Part shown: piece by piece, positions 30,883 to 40,156 of the stretch
Layout of the letters: the number at the start of each line of letters is the position of its first letter
Position numbering within the stretch: the first letter of the stretch is position 1
Source of the DNA: Microvirga sp.
GTDB taxonomy: Bacteria > Pseudomonadota > Alphaproteobacteria > Rhizobiales > Beijerinckiaceae
DNA length: 64,000 nt
Assembly (NCBI GenBank): GCA_031181145.1
Contig: JAPSLB010000014.1
Coordinates: forward strand, 28,128-92,127
Direction: 5' to 3'
The notes under the pieces: generated by a model
The model's database searches: none
What the model was told of the DNA's origin: nothing
What the model saw: the letters and a program-made list of their open reading frames with translations, nothing else
Position numbers and translations under genes: made by a program

Positions 30883-30965
30883 GAAGCTAGTCCTCACCTG
30901 GCCCGCTTAAGGGTTTCCTGCCAAGAATCGTGTCACTATGCGTGCCGTTCGTTGAGTAGAGTTTC

Positions 30966-33900
30966 ATGGCGCGCATTCTCCAGGATATCGGCTTCGTCCA
31001 TCTGCACGTACACTCCTCGTATTCGCTGCTCGAGGGGGCACTCAAGGTCGCCCAGCTGGCGAAGCTGGCGAGCGCCGACAAGCAGCCGGCGCTGGCGCTC
31101 ACGGACACCAACAATCTCTTCGGCGCGCTCGAATTCTCCGAAAAGATGGCCGGGTCCGGCATTCAGCCTATCGCGGGCGTTCAGCTTTCGGTCTGCTTCG
31201 AGGAGCCGGACCCGGTTGCCCGCGTGGTGCCGCAGCCCGCCAGTATCGTGCTGCTGGCGCAGACGGAGGAGGGCTACCGCAACCTCATGCGGCTCGTGAG
31301 TCACGCCTATTTCGGCGTGCCGCTCGGGGAATCCCCGCGCGTCGCCGCGCCCAGTCTCGCAAGCCACAGCGAGGGGCTCATCGCGCTGACCGGCGGATTT
31401 GCCGGACCGCTCGATTCCGCTTTGCGCAACGGCGGGCGGCAGGAACTCGCGCAGGCGCGTCTCGACATGCTGAAGAACGCTTTCGGGCATCAGCTCTATG
31501 TGGAGATCCAGCGTCACGGCCTCGACGAGGAACGGATGGTGGAGAGCGAGCTGATCGCGCTCGCCGACCGCAACGGCCTGCCCATCGTGGCCGCCAACGA
31601 GCCGTTCTTCTCCTCGCCGAAGGACTACGAGGCGCATGATGCGCTCCTCGCCATCGCAGAGGGCCAGATCGTCTCCAACGACAATCGCCGCCGCCTGTCG
31701 CCCGAGCATTATTTCAAGACGCGTCAGCAGATGATGGAGCTGTTCGCCGATCTGCCGGATGCGCTCAACGCCACCGTAGAAATCGCGATGCGCTGCTCGA
31801 CGCGGGTGCGGACCCGCAAGCCCATCCTGCCGAATTTCGGCACGGGCGCCGATGCCGCAGCGCTCGATGAAGGGGAGGAACTGCAGCGGCAGGCCGAGGA
31901 AGGGCTTGCACGACGCCTGGCCGCGCATGGCCCCGCGCCTGGCCTTACGGAGCAGGATTATCACGATCGTCTCGCCTTCGAGATCGGCATCATCCGCAAC
32001 ATGAAGTTTCCCGGCTACTTCCTGATCGTGTCGGACTTCATCAAGTGGGCGAAGCAGCACGACATTCCGGTCGGTCCGGGCCGTGGCTCGGGCGCCGGTT
32101 CGCTCGTGGCCTACGCGCTCACGATCACCGACCTCGATCCGCTTCGCTTCAGCCTGCTCTTCGAGCGCTTCCTCAATCCGGAACGCGTCTCGATGCCGGA
32201 CTTCGATATCGACTTCTGCGTGGAAGGCCGCGAGCGCGTGATCGAATACGTGCAGAATCGCTATGGCGAGGAGCAGGTCGCGCAGATCATCACCTTCGGT
32301 ACTCTGCTTGCGCGCGGCGTCATGCGCGACGTCGGCCGCGTTCTCGAAATGCCTTATGGCCAGGTGGACAAGCTCACCAAGCTCGTGCCGCAGAACCCGG
32401 CTAATCCCGTGACCCTGGCCCAGGCCATCGACGGCGAGCCGAAGCTGCAGGCTGCCATCGAGGAAGAGCCCGTCGTCAAGCGCATGCTCGACATCGCGCA
32501 GAAGCTCGAAGGCCTGCATCGCCACGCATCGACGCACGCGGCAGGGGTCGTGATCGGTGACCGTCCTCTCCAGGAACTGGTGCCGCTCTACCGAGACCCG
32601 AAAACCGGAATGCGCGTGACCCAGTTCAACATGAAGTGGGTCGAGCAGGCGGGTCTCGTGAAGTTCGACTTCCTCGGTCTGAAGACGCTCACCGTCCTGC
32701 GTACGGCTGTCGATCTCATCAAACGCAGGAACATCCACATCGATCTGTCGGCATTGCCGCTCGATGATCGCAAGACCTACGAGATGCTCCGGCGCGGCGA
32801 GACGGTCGGCGTGTTCCAGGTGGAATCGGCGGGCATGCGAAAAGCGCTCGTGGAGATGGAGACCGACCGCTTCGAGGACATCATCGCCCTCGTGGCGCTC
32901 TACCGTCCTGGCCCGATGGCGAACATCCCGGTCTATTGCGCCCGCAAGCTCGGCAAGGACGAACACAACAAGAAGGACTGGTATCCGCACGACAAGCTGG
33001 AGCCGATCCTGCGCGAGACCTTCGGGATCATCGTCTACCAGGAGCAGGTGATGGAGGTCGCGAAGGTCCTCGCGGGCTACTCACTCGGGGACGCCGACCT
33101 TCTGCGCCGCGCCATGGGTAAGAAGATCAAGGCCGAGATGGACGCACAGCGCGAGCGCTTCGTGTCCGGCGCGGCCAAGGGCGGGCTCGAGAAGGCGAAA
33201 GCCAACGAGATCTTCGACCTGCTCGCCAAGTTCGCGGATTACGGCTTCAACAAGAGTCATGCCGCGGCTTATGCGCTCGTCGCGTTCCAGACAGCCTATC
33301 TCAAGGCGAATTTCCCGGTCGAGTTCCTGGCTGCGTCCATGACGCTCGATCTCGACAACACCGACAAGCTCTCGGAATTCCGGCGCGAGGCGCAGCGCCT
33401 CGGCTTCAAAGTGATTCCGCCATCCATCAATCGCTCGGGCGTGGTGTTCGACGTGGTCTACGACGAGGAGGGCAAGGGCTCCATCCTCTACGCGCTCGCG
33501 GCCGTGAAGGGCGTTGGCCGCCAGGCCATCGAGGCGGTGGTGGAGGCAAGGGGCGACGAGCCGTTCAAGGATCTCGCCGACTTCGCGCGCCGCATCAATC
33601 CGAAGGCGCTCAACAAGCGCACCCTCGAGAACCTCATCGCCGCGGGCGCCTTCGACGAGTTGGAGCCGGACCGGGCCAAGGCCTGCGCCTCCATTGACGC
33701 GATGATGAGTCTTGCCCAGCAATCCTACGAGGCTGCGAATGGCGGCATGATCGATATGTTCGGTGGCATGGCCTCGGCGGATGTGCAGCTCCGCATCCCG
33801 TCCTATGAGCCCTGGCCCGCTGCCGAGCGTCTGCAGCGGGAATACGACGCCGTCGGCTTCTTCCTCTCGGGCCATCCGCTCGACGAATATGGCGATCTCC

Positions 33901-34439
33901 TGCAGAAGCTCCGGGTGCAGACCTGGGCGGATTTCTGCCGCTCGGTGAAGGCCGGCAACTCGGTCGGCAAGGTCGCCGCCACCGTCCTCGACCGGCAGGA
34001 GCGCCGCACCAAGACCGGCAACAAGATGGGGATCCTGACCCTCTCGGATCAGACCGGGCAGTTCGAGGCTATCATCTTTTCCGAGGGGCTCGCGCGCCTG
34101 CGCGACGTGCTGGAGCCCGGCACGGCCGTCGTCCTGATGCTCCAGGCGGGCGTCGAGGGCGAGGAGGTGAGGGCGCGCATCGGTATGGCGGAGCCCCTTG
34201 AGGAGGCTATTGCCAAGCACCAGAAGGGCATGCGGATTTTCCTCCGCGACGAGCGCCCCATCTCCAGCGTCTATGAGCGTCTGAGGGTGAAAGGCGAGGG
34301 CGAGGTCTCTCTGGTCCTGATCCTCGACGACGGCGACCGGGAAGTGGAAGTGAAGCTCCCTGGCAAGTACATGGCCACTCCCCAGATCGCAGGCGCTCTC
34401 CGTGCCGTGCCCGGGGTGGTGGATGTGCACATGAACTAA
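30966..34439 (+). CDS. dnaE: DNA polymerase III subunit alpha
   Basis: The 1157-residue replicative polymerase catalytic subunit. The N-terminal PHP domain begins FVHLHVHSSYSLLEGALKV. The palm has the catalytic acids in PDFDIDFCVEGRERVI and GPGRGSGAGSLVAYALTITD, with FEDIIALVALYRPGPM further on. The C-terminal third has HhH motifs and an OB fold (GILTLSDQTGQFEAIIFSEG). Length matches the usual DnaE1 (about 1160), and the order of domains argues against the mutagenic DnaE2. It follows the SOS-controlled small gene, so part of its expression might respond to DNA damage. Confidence 0.97.
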   Translation: MARILQDIGFVHLHVHSSYSLLEGALKVAQLAKLASADKQPALALTDTNNLFGALEFSEKMAGSGIQPIAGVQLSVCFEEPDPVARVVPQPASIVLLAQTEEGYRNLMRLVSHAYFGVPLGESPRVAAPSLASHSEGLIALTGGFAGPLDSALRNGGRQELAQARLDMLKNAFGHQLYVEIQRHGLDEERMVESELIALADRNGLPIVAANEPFFSSPKDYEAHDALLAIAEGQIVSNDNRRRLSPEHYFKTRQQMMELFADLPDALNATVEIAMRCSTRVRTRKPILPNFGTGADAAALDEGEELQRQAEEGLARRLAAHGPAPGLTEQDYHDRLAFEIGIIRNMKFPGYFLIVSDFIKWAKQHDIPVGPGRGSGAGSLVAYALTITDLDPLRFSLLFERFLNPERVSMPDFDIDFCVEGRERVIEYVQNRYGEEQVAQIITFGTLLARGVMRDVGRVLEMPYGQVDKLTKLVPQNPANPVTLAQAIDGEPKLQAAIEEEPVVKRMLDIAQKLEGLHRHASTHAAGVVIGDRPLQELVPLYRDPKTGMRVTQFNMKWVEQAGLVKFDFLGLKTLTVLRTAVDLIKRRNIHIDLSALPLDDRKTYEMLRRGETVGVFQVESAGMRKALVEMETDRFEDIIALVALYRPGPMANIPVYCARKLGKDEHNKKDWYPHDKLEPILRETFGIIVYQEQVMEVAKVLAGYSLGDADLLRRAMGKKIKAEMDAQRERFVSGAAKGGLEKAKANEIFDLLAKFADYGFNKSHAAAYALVAFQTAYLKANFPVEFLAASMTLDLDNTDKLSEFRREAQRLGFKVIPPSINRSGVVFDVVYDEEGKGSILYALAAVKGVGRQAIEAVVEARGDEPFKDLADFARRINPKALNKRTLENLIAAGAFDELEPDRAKACASIDAMMSLAQQSYEAANGGMIDMFGGMASADVQLRIPSYEPWPAAERLQREYDAVGFFLSGHPLDEYGDLLQKLRVQTWADFCRSVKAGNSVGKVAATVLDRQERRTKTGNKMGILTLSDQTGQFEAIIFSEGLARLRDVLEPGTAVVLMLQAGVEGEEVRARIGMAEPLEEAIAKHQKGMRIFLRDERPISSVYERLRVKGEGEVSLVLILDDGDREVEVKLPGKYMATPQIAGALRAVPGVVDVHMN

Positions 34440-34445
34440 TCGGGA

Positions 34446-34484
34446 ATGGCCGGGTCGGAGGGCAGGTTCCGCGGAATGCCGCGG
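34446..34484. repeat. REP half-site and GC-rich palindrome between convergent dnaE and hydrolase genes
   Basis: ATGGCCGGG (34446-34454) matches the left arm of the REP-like element at 11045 but has no right arm. It is followed by CCGCGG, AATG and CCGCGG (34469-34484), a perfect 6-bp hairpin without a T-run. This may separate the two converging transcripts. Confidence 0.45.
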
Positions 34485-34488
34485 CCGA

Positions 34489-35307
34489 TCACCGTCCTGG
34501 CTCGGCGCTGCTTTCCCTCAGGAATCGGGCCAGTTCGCGAAGCACCTGCTCCGGCTGCTCACGATGAGGAACGTGTCCGCAGGCGGGCAGGATGACAGGT
34601 TCTGCCGGGCCGGGGGTGAGGCGGGCGATGCGCTCCGGATGACGCTCTGACCCATATTCATCCTGGTCGCCGTGAAGGGCGAGGGTCGGGCAGCGGACCC
34701 GTCTCAGGTCCTCATCGAGGCACCAGTGCTCGAAGGCAGGCGCAAGCCATGTCTCGATCCAGGCGTCGAGCACCCACTTGGCCTTAGCCCCGTGGTACCG
34801 CTCCAGGCGCTCGATCTGGCCGGGTTCCTGGAAAGCGGTCTTGGCTGTCCGAATGCCGGCCAGGGTACGGTCCTCCACGAAGGCCTGCGCGGACTCCGTC
34901 ACCAGGGCCACGGAGCTTGCGGGAAAACGCGCCGCGGTCGCCACGGCCATACCTCCGCCGACGCTGTGGCCGAACGGGATGATCCTGTTCAAGCCCAGAT
35001 GCTCGCGCAGATGAGGGATGCTGAATAGCGACTCGCCGCGGATGAAATCGGGGGGCAGGTGGCCGGGGTGAGGATCCGATCTGCCGAAGCCCAGGCGGTC
35101 GTAGGCGACCACTGTTCTCCCGGTTGCCAATGCGAGTCTCTCCGGAAAGTCGCGCCAGAGATCGACGCAGCCCAGCGAGTCGTGGAAGAGAAGGAAGGGC
35201 GGTTCCGTTACGGATGGCGTATGCGACGGTATCCACACCTTGGCAAAGAGCCTCCCACCTTCGGTCGCAATCCAGTGGTCGCTCGATCTCAAGGTCATTC
35301 TTTGCAT
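34489..35307 (-). CDS. Alpha/beta hydrolase
   Basis: A 272-residue cytoplasmic hydrolase with no signal peptide. The triad is visible: nucleophile Ser in GHSVGGGMA, acid in LHGDQDEYGS and His in PACGHVPHREQPEQVL. The oxyanion region LLFHDSLGCVDLW and the strand VVAYDRLGFGRSDPH are typical. The ATG at 35307 has AAGAGGA upstream and is preferred over ATG 35298 and over the longer frame from 35349. The substrate is unknown. It converges on dnaE. Confidence 0.88.
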   Translation of the reverse strand: MQRMTLRSSDHWIATEGGRLFAKVWIPSHTPSVTEPPFLLFHDSLGCVDLWRDFPERLALATGRTVVAYDRLGFGRSDPHPGHLPPDFIRGESLFSIPHLREHLGLNRIIPFGHSVGGGMAVATAARFPASSVALVTESAQAFVEDRTLAGIRTAKTAFQEPGQIERLERYHGAKAKWVLDAWIETWLAPAFEHWCLDEDLRRVRCPTLALHGDQDEYGSERHPERIARLTPGPAEPVILPACGHVPHREQPEQVLRELARFLRESSAEPGR

Positions 35308-35591
35308 CGTCCTCTTCGCAACCTCGGCTCTAGAGGGACAGGATTTCACTCCTTATACCGGGTTGAGCCATCTCAGGTTCGCTATGCAGGCATGGAAGGG
35401 AGCAGGCAACAGAGAAGCAGGCGAAGCACCCATCTTTCTGAGACTCACAATAGCCGACGAAAAGTTCCCCACCTGCTTAGAAAATATTCCAGGGAAAGTA
35501 CCGGAACTTTGTTGCGGGTAAGGCGTCATCGTGACGCCCGAGCCACCGTCCGGCAGGCTCTCATCAATCCCAGTTCTAAAAATGGTGAACC
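35308..35591. other. Divergent promoter region between hydrolase and secreted protein genes
   Basis: No gene is supported here. Near its right end are GGAAC (35504-35508) and CGTC (35525-35528), 16 bp apart, close to the general stress response sigma (EcfG) consensus GGAAC-N16/17-CGTT, and a perfect dyad GGCGTCA, TCG, TGACGCC (35523-35539). Confidence 0.5.
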
Positions 35592-36245
35592 ATGAAGCGT
35601 TCATGCACTCTCGCTTTGTCTGCAGCGGCTCTGCTCCTGGCCACTTCGCCTGCGTCCTATGCTCAGACGATCCGGTCAGGTCAGCAATGTCGGCCCGCGG
35701 TCGCCAATCCGCAAATGTACGGCAATTGTCATCTCCGAATCGTCAGGGGGGCGGAGGTCTGCCGTTGTGCCATTCTTCCACAGGCTCTACGCCGCTCGGG
35801 CTTCGAGGACCGGGTCAATATTGCTACGGGATCGATCAGCTCGTCCCAAGTCCCTGGCGCCGGCGGCTTCCTCGAGGGCAATTCTCGTTCGGCCGGTAGT
35901 GTAGGAACATCCCCCGCGACCGGCAGTGTAGGGACATCTGCATCGGCCATTGGCTCGGCTCCAGCTGCAGGATCGGCGGCTGCCGATGTTGCGTCGAGCG
36001 CCTCCGGCGGCAGGAGCGCAAACGGCCAGGGGCCCGGCAACAACAATGGGCTAGGCAACGGATCGGAGCCTGCTGACAACGTGAGCACGGATGTGAAGGG
36101 CAGCGATCCGTCGAACCCAGGCGGCCGTGATGGGAGTGCCGGCAGCGGAGGCGGCAACAGAGGCGATACCGGGAACGGCAATAGGGGCGGAAACGGGAGC
36201 GGCGGCAGGGGCGGAAACGGAACCGGGGGAGGCAGCAGGCTTTAA
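35592..36245 (+). CDS. Secreted Gly/Ser/Asn-rich protein of unknown function
   Basis: 217 residues. Residues 1-24 are a signal peptide ending ASYAQ, with likely cleavage after Ala24. Four Cys follow at 33, 46, 57 and 59 in a small domain of about 40 residues that may be disulfide-bonded. From about residue 78 the protein is low complexity, with a short imperfect repeat (GSVGTSPAT, GSVGTSAS) and a Gly/Asn/Arg tail (GNRGGNGSGGRGGNGTGGG). I do not recognise the family. A matrix, envelope-associated or stress-related role is possible. Confidence 0.65.
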   Translation: MKRSCTLALSAAALLLATSPASYAQTIRSGQQCRPAVANPQMYGNCHLRIVRGAEVCRCAILPQALRRSGFEDRVNIATGSISSSQVPGAGGFLEGNSRSAGSVGTSPATGSVGTSASAIGSAPAAGSAAADVASSASGGRSANGQGPGNNNGLGNGSEPADNVSTDVKGSDPSNPGGRDGSAGSGGGNRGDTGNGNRGGNGSGGRGGNGTGGGSRL

Positions 36246-36550
36246 GCCTTGTGATTGGCTGACAGGTTGGCCTGAGGCGCTCCTCTTGCGCCTCCCGCAC
36301 GGGATCAGTCATGCCGGAGATCCCCTGTCCTGATCCCCAGGCAGGGGTGCTCCGCCCCGTGAGCAGGGCTTCGCGAATGCGGTCCGCAAGGCTTGTCGCG
36401 GCTTGGCTCCTTCCAGCTTGCATTCTGAGCGGTTTGCCCCTATATGCGCCCCCATTCCACACGCGGAAACCGCCTCGTGAGCCCATGAGGTATCCCGGTG
36501 GCCGGGAGACCCGGTCCACTGTTCCGCGGAGGCTTAACCGGAGAAAAACT
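36246..36550. other. 305-bp leader region of rpsB
   Basis: It holds a hairpin with 7-bp arms GAGGCGC (36274-36280) and GCGCCTC (36288-36294) that may end the upstream transcript, and the putative rpsB promoter at 36418-36446. No gene is supported. The roughly 100 bases between promoter and start codon could hold an autogenous S2 control site, but I cannot identify one. Confidence 0.55.
36418..36446 (+). promoter_or_regulatory. Putative rpsB promoter
   Basis: TTGCAT (36418-36423), a 17-bp spacer, then TATATG (36441-36446). Both hexamers match the sigma-70 consensus only in part. Confidence 0.4.
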
Positions 36551-37567
36551 ATGGCGCTTCCCGATTTCTCGATGCGTCAGCTGCTGGAAGCTGGCGCTCA
36601 CTTTGGCCACCAGGCCCACCGCTGGAACCCGAAGATGGGTCAATACATCTTCGGCACCCGCAACAACATCCACATCATCGATCTCGCTCAGTCGGTTCCG
36701 ATGATGCACCGCGCACTCCAAGCCGTCAGCGACACCGTCGCCAGAGGCGGTCGCGTGCTTTTCGTCGGCACGAAGCGTCAGGCCGCTGACGCCGTTGCCG
36801 ACGCTGCCAAGCGTTCGGCTCAGTATTACGTCAACTCGCGCTGGCTCGGCGGCATGCTCACCAACTGGAAGACGATCTCCGGGTCGATCCAGCGCCTGCG
36901 CAAGGTCGACGAGATCCTCGCCGGCGGCGGTCAGGGCCTCACGAAGAAGGAGCGTCTCATGCTCGCTCGTGAGAAGGAGAAGCTCGAGCGTGCTCTTGGC
37001 GGCATCAAGGACATGGGCGGCACGCCCGACCTGATCTTCGTCATCGACACCAACAAGGAGCAGCTGGCGATCAAGGAGGCGAACCGCCTCGGTATTCCGG
37101 TCGCCGCCATCGTCGACACGAACTGCGATCCGGACGGCATCGCTTTCCCGGTTCCGGCTAACGACGACGCCGGCCGTGCGATTTCGCTCTACTGCGATCT
37201 CGTCGCCCGCGCCGCTCTCGACGGTATCTCCCGCGGCGCTGGCGCCATGGGCATCGATATCGGCGAGTCCGAGAACCCGATGGCGGAAGAACTCCCGGCG
37301 ACCGAAACGGCCGCCTATGAAGGCGAGCAGTTCGAGCGCCTGGCCGCGCCCCGCGGCGCTCCGGACGATCTGACCAAGCTCAACGGCGTTGGCCCGCAAC
37401 TTGAGAAGAAGCTGAACGAGGCCGGTATCTTCCACTACTGGCAGTTGGCCGCCATGCAGCCGGCCGACATCGCTCAGCTCGACAAGGACCTGAAGCTGAA
37501 CGGCCGCCTCGAGCGTGACGGCTGGCTCGACCAGGCCCGCGCGATGATCGAAGCTGCTGCGGCGTGA
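36551..37567 (+). CDS. rpsB: 30S ribosomal protein S2 with HhH-like C-terminal extension
   Basis: 338 residues, against about 240-250 in E. coli. The S2 core is standard: [33 protein letters not shown] and [19 protein letters not shown]. Residues about 273-338 add a helix-hairpin-helix-like module ([37 protein letters not shown]). Modules of this kind occur in several Rhizobiales proteins, including some L21 and NuoE, from memory. The ATG at 36551 follows GGAGAAA. It is cotranscribed with tsf in most bacteria. Confidence 0.96.
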   Translation: MALPDFSMRQLLEAGAHFGHQAHRWNPKMGQYIFGTRNNIHIIDLAQSVPMMHRALQAVSDTVARGGRVLFVGTKRQAADAVADAAKRSAQYYVNSRWLGGMLTNWKTISGSIQRLRKVDEILAGGGQGLTKKERLMLAREKEKLERALGGIKDMGGTPDLIFVIDTNKEQLAIKEANRLGIPVAAIVDTNCDPDGIAFPVPANDDAGRAISLYCDLVARAALDGISRGAGAMGIDIGESENPMAEELPATETAAYEGEQFERLAAPRGAPDDLTKLNGVGPQLEKKLNEAGIFHYWQLAAMQPADIAQLDKDLKLNGRLERDGWLDQARAMIEAAAA

Positions 37568-37613
37568 GTCTCGCGGCGCTGCCTTGCAAGCGGCGGCGCT
37601 TGAACGAATGATC

Positions 37614-37642
37614 GAGCCCGGCGTTCCATGAGCGCCGGGCTC
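37614..37642 (+). terminator. Hairpin between rpsB and tsf
   Basis: Perfect 10-bp arms GAGCCCGGCG (37614-37623) and CGCCGGGCTC (37633-37642) around a 9-nt loop, followed by CCTCTATG and no U-run. It is more likely an attenuator or RNA-processing hairpin than a full terminator. Confidence 0.45.
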
Positions 37643-37674
37643 CCTCTATGCAAGAACCCGTGAAAGGATAAGCC

Positions 37675-38604
37675 ATGGCGAATATCACCGCTGCGATGGT
37701 GAAGGAGCTGCGCGAGACGACCAGCGCCGGCATGATGGACTGCAAGGCTGCTCTCGCCGAGACCAACGGAGACATGGAAGCCGCCATCGACTGGCTTCGC
37801 AAGAAGGGCCTCTCCAAGGCTGCCAAGAAGGCTGGCCGCGTCGCTGCCGAGGGCCTCGTGGCCGTCGAGTCGTCCGGTCACACCGCCACCATCCTCGAGG
37901 TCAACTCGGAGACGGACTTCGTCGCCCGTAACGACCAGTTCCAGGCCTTCGTCCGTGAAGCGGCCAAGATCGGCCTGAACGGCAACGGCACCGTCGAGGC
38001 GCTCGAAGCCGCCACGTTCCCGGGCTCCAGCGTCACCGTGAAGGATCGCCTGCAGGAGCTCATCGCCACCATCGGCGAGAACATGACCCTGCGCCGCATC
38101 GCGAAGCTCGAAGTCTCGAAGGGCGTGATCGCGTCCTACGTGCACAACGCCGTGTCCGAAGGCCTCGGCAAGATCGGTGTGCTGGTTGCGCTCGAATCCG
38201 AAGGCGATGTCGAGGCTCTGAGCACGCTCGGCCGCCAGATCGCGATGCACGTGGCTGCGACCAACCCGGTTGCCCTCGACGCTTCGGGCGTCGACCAGGC
38301 CACCATCGATCGGGAGACCGCGATCCTGCGCGACAAGAACGCCGGCAAGCCGGATCACGTGATGCAGAAGATCGTCGAGAGCGGCCTGAAGAGCTACTTC
38401 AAGGAAGTCACGCTTCTCGAGCAGCCCTTCGTGCACGATCCGTCCAAGACCGTCACCCAGGTGCTCAAGGAAGCCGAGTCCAAGGCCGGCAAGCCTGTCA
38501 GCCTGAAGGCCTTTGTCCGCTTCGCTCTCGGCGAGGGCATCGAGAAGGAAGAGGCCCCGGACTTCGCGGCGGAAGTCGCCGCCCAGGCCGGTCTCAAGGC
38601 CTAA
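37675..38604 (+). CDS. tsf: Translation elongation factor Ts
   Basis: A 309-residue guanine nucleotide exchange factor for EF-Tu. N-terminal UBA-like domain with [21 protein letters not shown] and DWLRKKG, then the [14 protein letters not shown] motif that contacts EF-Tu. The AAGGATA site is upstream. It is 107 bp past rpsB with a hairpin between, and is followed by a strong terminator. Confidence 0.97.
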   Translation: MANITAAMVKELRETTSAGMMDCKAALAETNGDMEAAIDWLRKKGLSKAAKKAGRVAAEGLVAVESSGHTATILEVNSETDFVARNDQFQAFVREAAKIGLNGNGTVEALEAATFPGSSVTVKDRLQELIATIGENMTLRRIAKLEVSKGVIASYVHNAVSEGLGKIGVLVALESEGDVEALSTLGRQIAMHVAATNPVALDASGVDQATIDRETAILRDKNAGKPDHVMQKIVESGLKSYFKEVTLLEQPFVHDPSKTVTQVLKEAESKAGKPVSLKAFVRFALGEGIEKEEAPDFAAEVAAQAGLKA

Positions 38605-38617
38605 CAATTCGAAAGAC

Positions 38618-38645
38618 AAAACGGCGGCTTCTCAGCCGCCGTTTT
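38618..38645 (+). terminator. Intrinsic terminator of the rpsB-tsf unit
   Basis: Perfect 12-bp stem AAAACGGCGGCT (38618-38629) and AGCCGCCGTTTT (38634-38645) with a TCTC loop, 14 bases after the tsf stop. Confidence 0.85.
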
Positions 38646-38683
38646 CATGAGAGGATCAATCAGGCCAAAAGGGGAGTCCGACA

Positions 38684-39397
38684 GTGGCACAATTCCGGCG
38701 CATTCTGGTGAAGCTTTCGGGAGAGGCCTTGATGGCTCCCGACGGATACTGGCTCGATACACAGGTCCTATCGAGCCTCTCCCAGGACCTCGCCAATGCC
38801 ACCAAGGCTGGCTTCGAGATTGCTGTCGTGATCGGTGGCGGCAACATCATCCGTGGTGCGCGCATGAGCGCTGCCGGCTGGATCGACCGCCCCACTGCCG
38901 ATTCCATGGGAATGCTCGGCACTGTGATGAACTCCCTTGCCATCGAGACGGCCCTGAACGCCGCCGGTGTGCCCGCCCGAACCATGTCGGCGGTTTCCAT
39001 GCCCACGATCTGCGAAACCTATGCCCGCCAGCCTGCCCTGCACCACCTGGACAAGGGGCAGGTGGTGGTCCTGGCCGGCGGTACGGGCAATCCGTTTTTC
39101 ACCACCGATACCGCGGCGGTGCTGCGTGCCGCCGAGCTTAGGTGCGACGCGGTGCTCAAAGCGACTCAGGTGGACGGTGTCTATTCCGCGGATCCCAAGA
39201 AGGATCCCACGGCGATCCGGTTCGATCGCCTCACCCACGACGAGGCGATAGCCAAGGACCTGAAGGTGATGGACACCGCCGCGTTCGCACTTGCGCGGGA
39301 GAGCCGACTCTCGATCATCGTCGGCTCCGTTCACGCTCCGAGCTCGGTGACCGATCTTCTCCTCGGAAAGGTTCCCTCGACCGTCGTGGTTCCTTGA
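38684..39397 (+). CDS. pyrH: UMP kinase
   Basis: A 237-residue kinase that makes UDP from UMP for nucleotide supply. Motifs: RILVKLSGEALM, AVVIGGGNIIRGA, TADSMGMLGTVMNSLA and VVVLAGGTGNPFFTTDTAA. The start is GTG at 38684 with AGGGGAG upstream. It begins the pyrH-frr-uppS-cdsA-dxr run and has its own promoter somewhere in the short space after the tsf terminator. Confidence 0.96.
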   Translation: MAQFRRILVKLSGEALMAPDGYWLDTQVLSSLSQDLANATKAGFEIAVVIGGGNIIRGARMSAAGWIDRPTADSMGMLGTVMNSLAIETALNAAGVPARTMSAVSMPTICETYARQPALHHLDKGQVVVLAGGTGNPFFTTDTAAVLRAAELRCDAVLKATQVDGVYSADPKKDPTAIRFDRLTHDEAIAKDLKVMDTAAFALARESRLSIIVGSVHAPSSVTDLLLGKVPSTVVVP

Positions 39398-39568
39398 ATT
39401 CGACCATCGGACGAAAGAGAGGACCCGGCTTCCAGCGTTTATAACAGGGAACGCCCGACGAAATCCGAAAGTGCATTCCACTTTTGGGTTCGATACTCTA
39501 GGGCCTTGATGCGGGACCTTGGGCAGCGTAAGCCCGTTTCTAGATAGTTCGCGTAAGGAAAAGATCTC

Positions 39569-40129
39569 ATGGCTACGACCTTTGACCTCGCCGATGTAAA
39601 GCGCCGCATGCAGGGCGCCATCAGTGCATTCAAGCACGACTTAGCCAGTCTTCGGACGGGCCGCGCCTCACCGAATATTCTCGATCCGATTCAGGTCGAT
39701 GCTTACGGCTCGCTGATGCCGATCACGCAGGTGGCCACCGTCAACGTGCCGGAGCCACGCCTCCTGAGCGTGCAGGTCTGGGATCGCGGCATGGTCTCCG
39801 CCGTGGAGAAGGCCATCCGTGAATCGGACCTCGGCCTCAATCCGCAGACGGAAGGGCAGGTCATCCGCCTGCGCATCCCCGAGATGAACGAGCAGCGCCG
39901 CAAGGAAATGGTGAAGGTCGCGCACAAATATGCGGAAGAGGCCCGTATCGCCGTCCGTCACGTGCGCCGTGACGGCCTCGACCTTCTGAAGAAGCTGGAA
40001 AAGGACTCGGCGATCAGCGAGGACGACGCCAAGCGTGAGGGCGATCAGGTGCAGAAGGCCACCGACCAGTTCGTGGCGGAAATCGATCAGCTCCTGGTGG
40101 CCAAGGAAAAGGAAATCATGCAAGTCTAA
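39569..40129 (+). CDS. frr: Ribosome recycling factor
   Basis: A 186-residue factor that splits post-termination ribosomes with EF-G. Motifs: [40 protein letters not shown] and [22 protein letters not shown] lies before the ATG. A 171-bp gap separates it from pyrH; I see nothing firm in that gap. Confidence 0.97.
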   Translation: MATTFDLADVKRRMQGAISAFKHDLASLRTGRASPNILDPIQVDAYGSLMPITQVATVNVPEPRLLSVQVWDRGMVSAVEKAIRESDLGLNPQTEGQVIRLRIPEMNEQRRKEMVKVAHKYAEEARIAVRHVRRDGLDLLKKLEKDSAISEDDAKREGDQVQKATDQFVAEIDQLLVAKEKEIMQV

Positions 40130-40156
40130 GCCCTGGACTTGCATTGGAATCTTGTC

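Noticed and set aside
36311..36550. An 80-residue N-terminal extension of S2 from ATG 36311
   Set aside because: S2 begins at MALPDFS with a good ribosome binding site; the extension covers the promoter and is not conserved in the family.
39398..39568. GAAC-N7-GAAA near 39450, a partial SOS box before frr
   Set aside because: One half-site is wrong and the location, within the pyrH-frr gap, has no promoter I can support.
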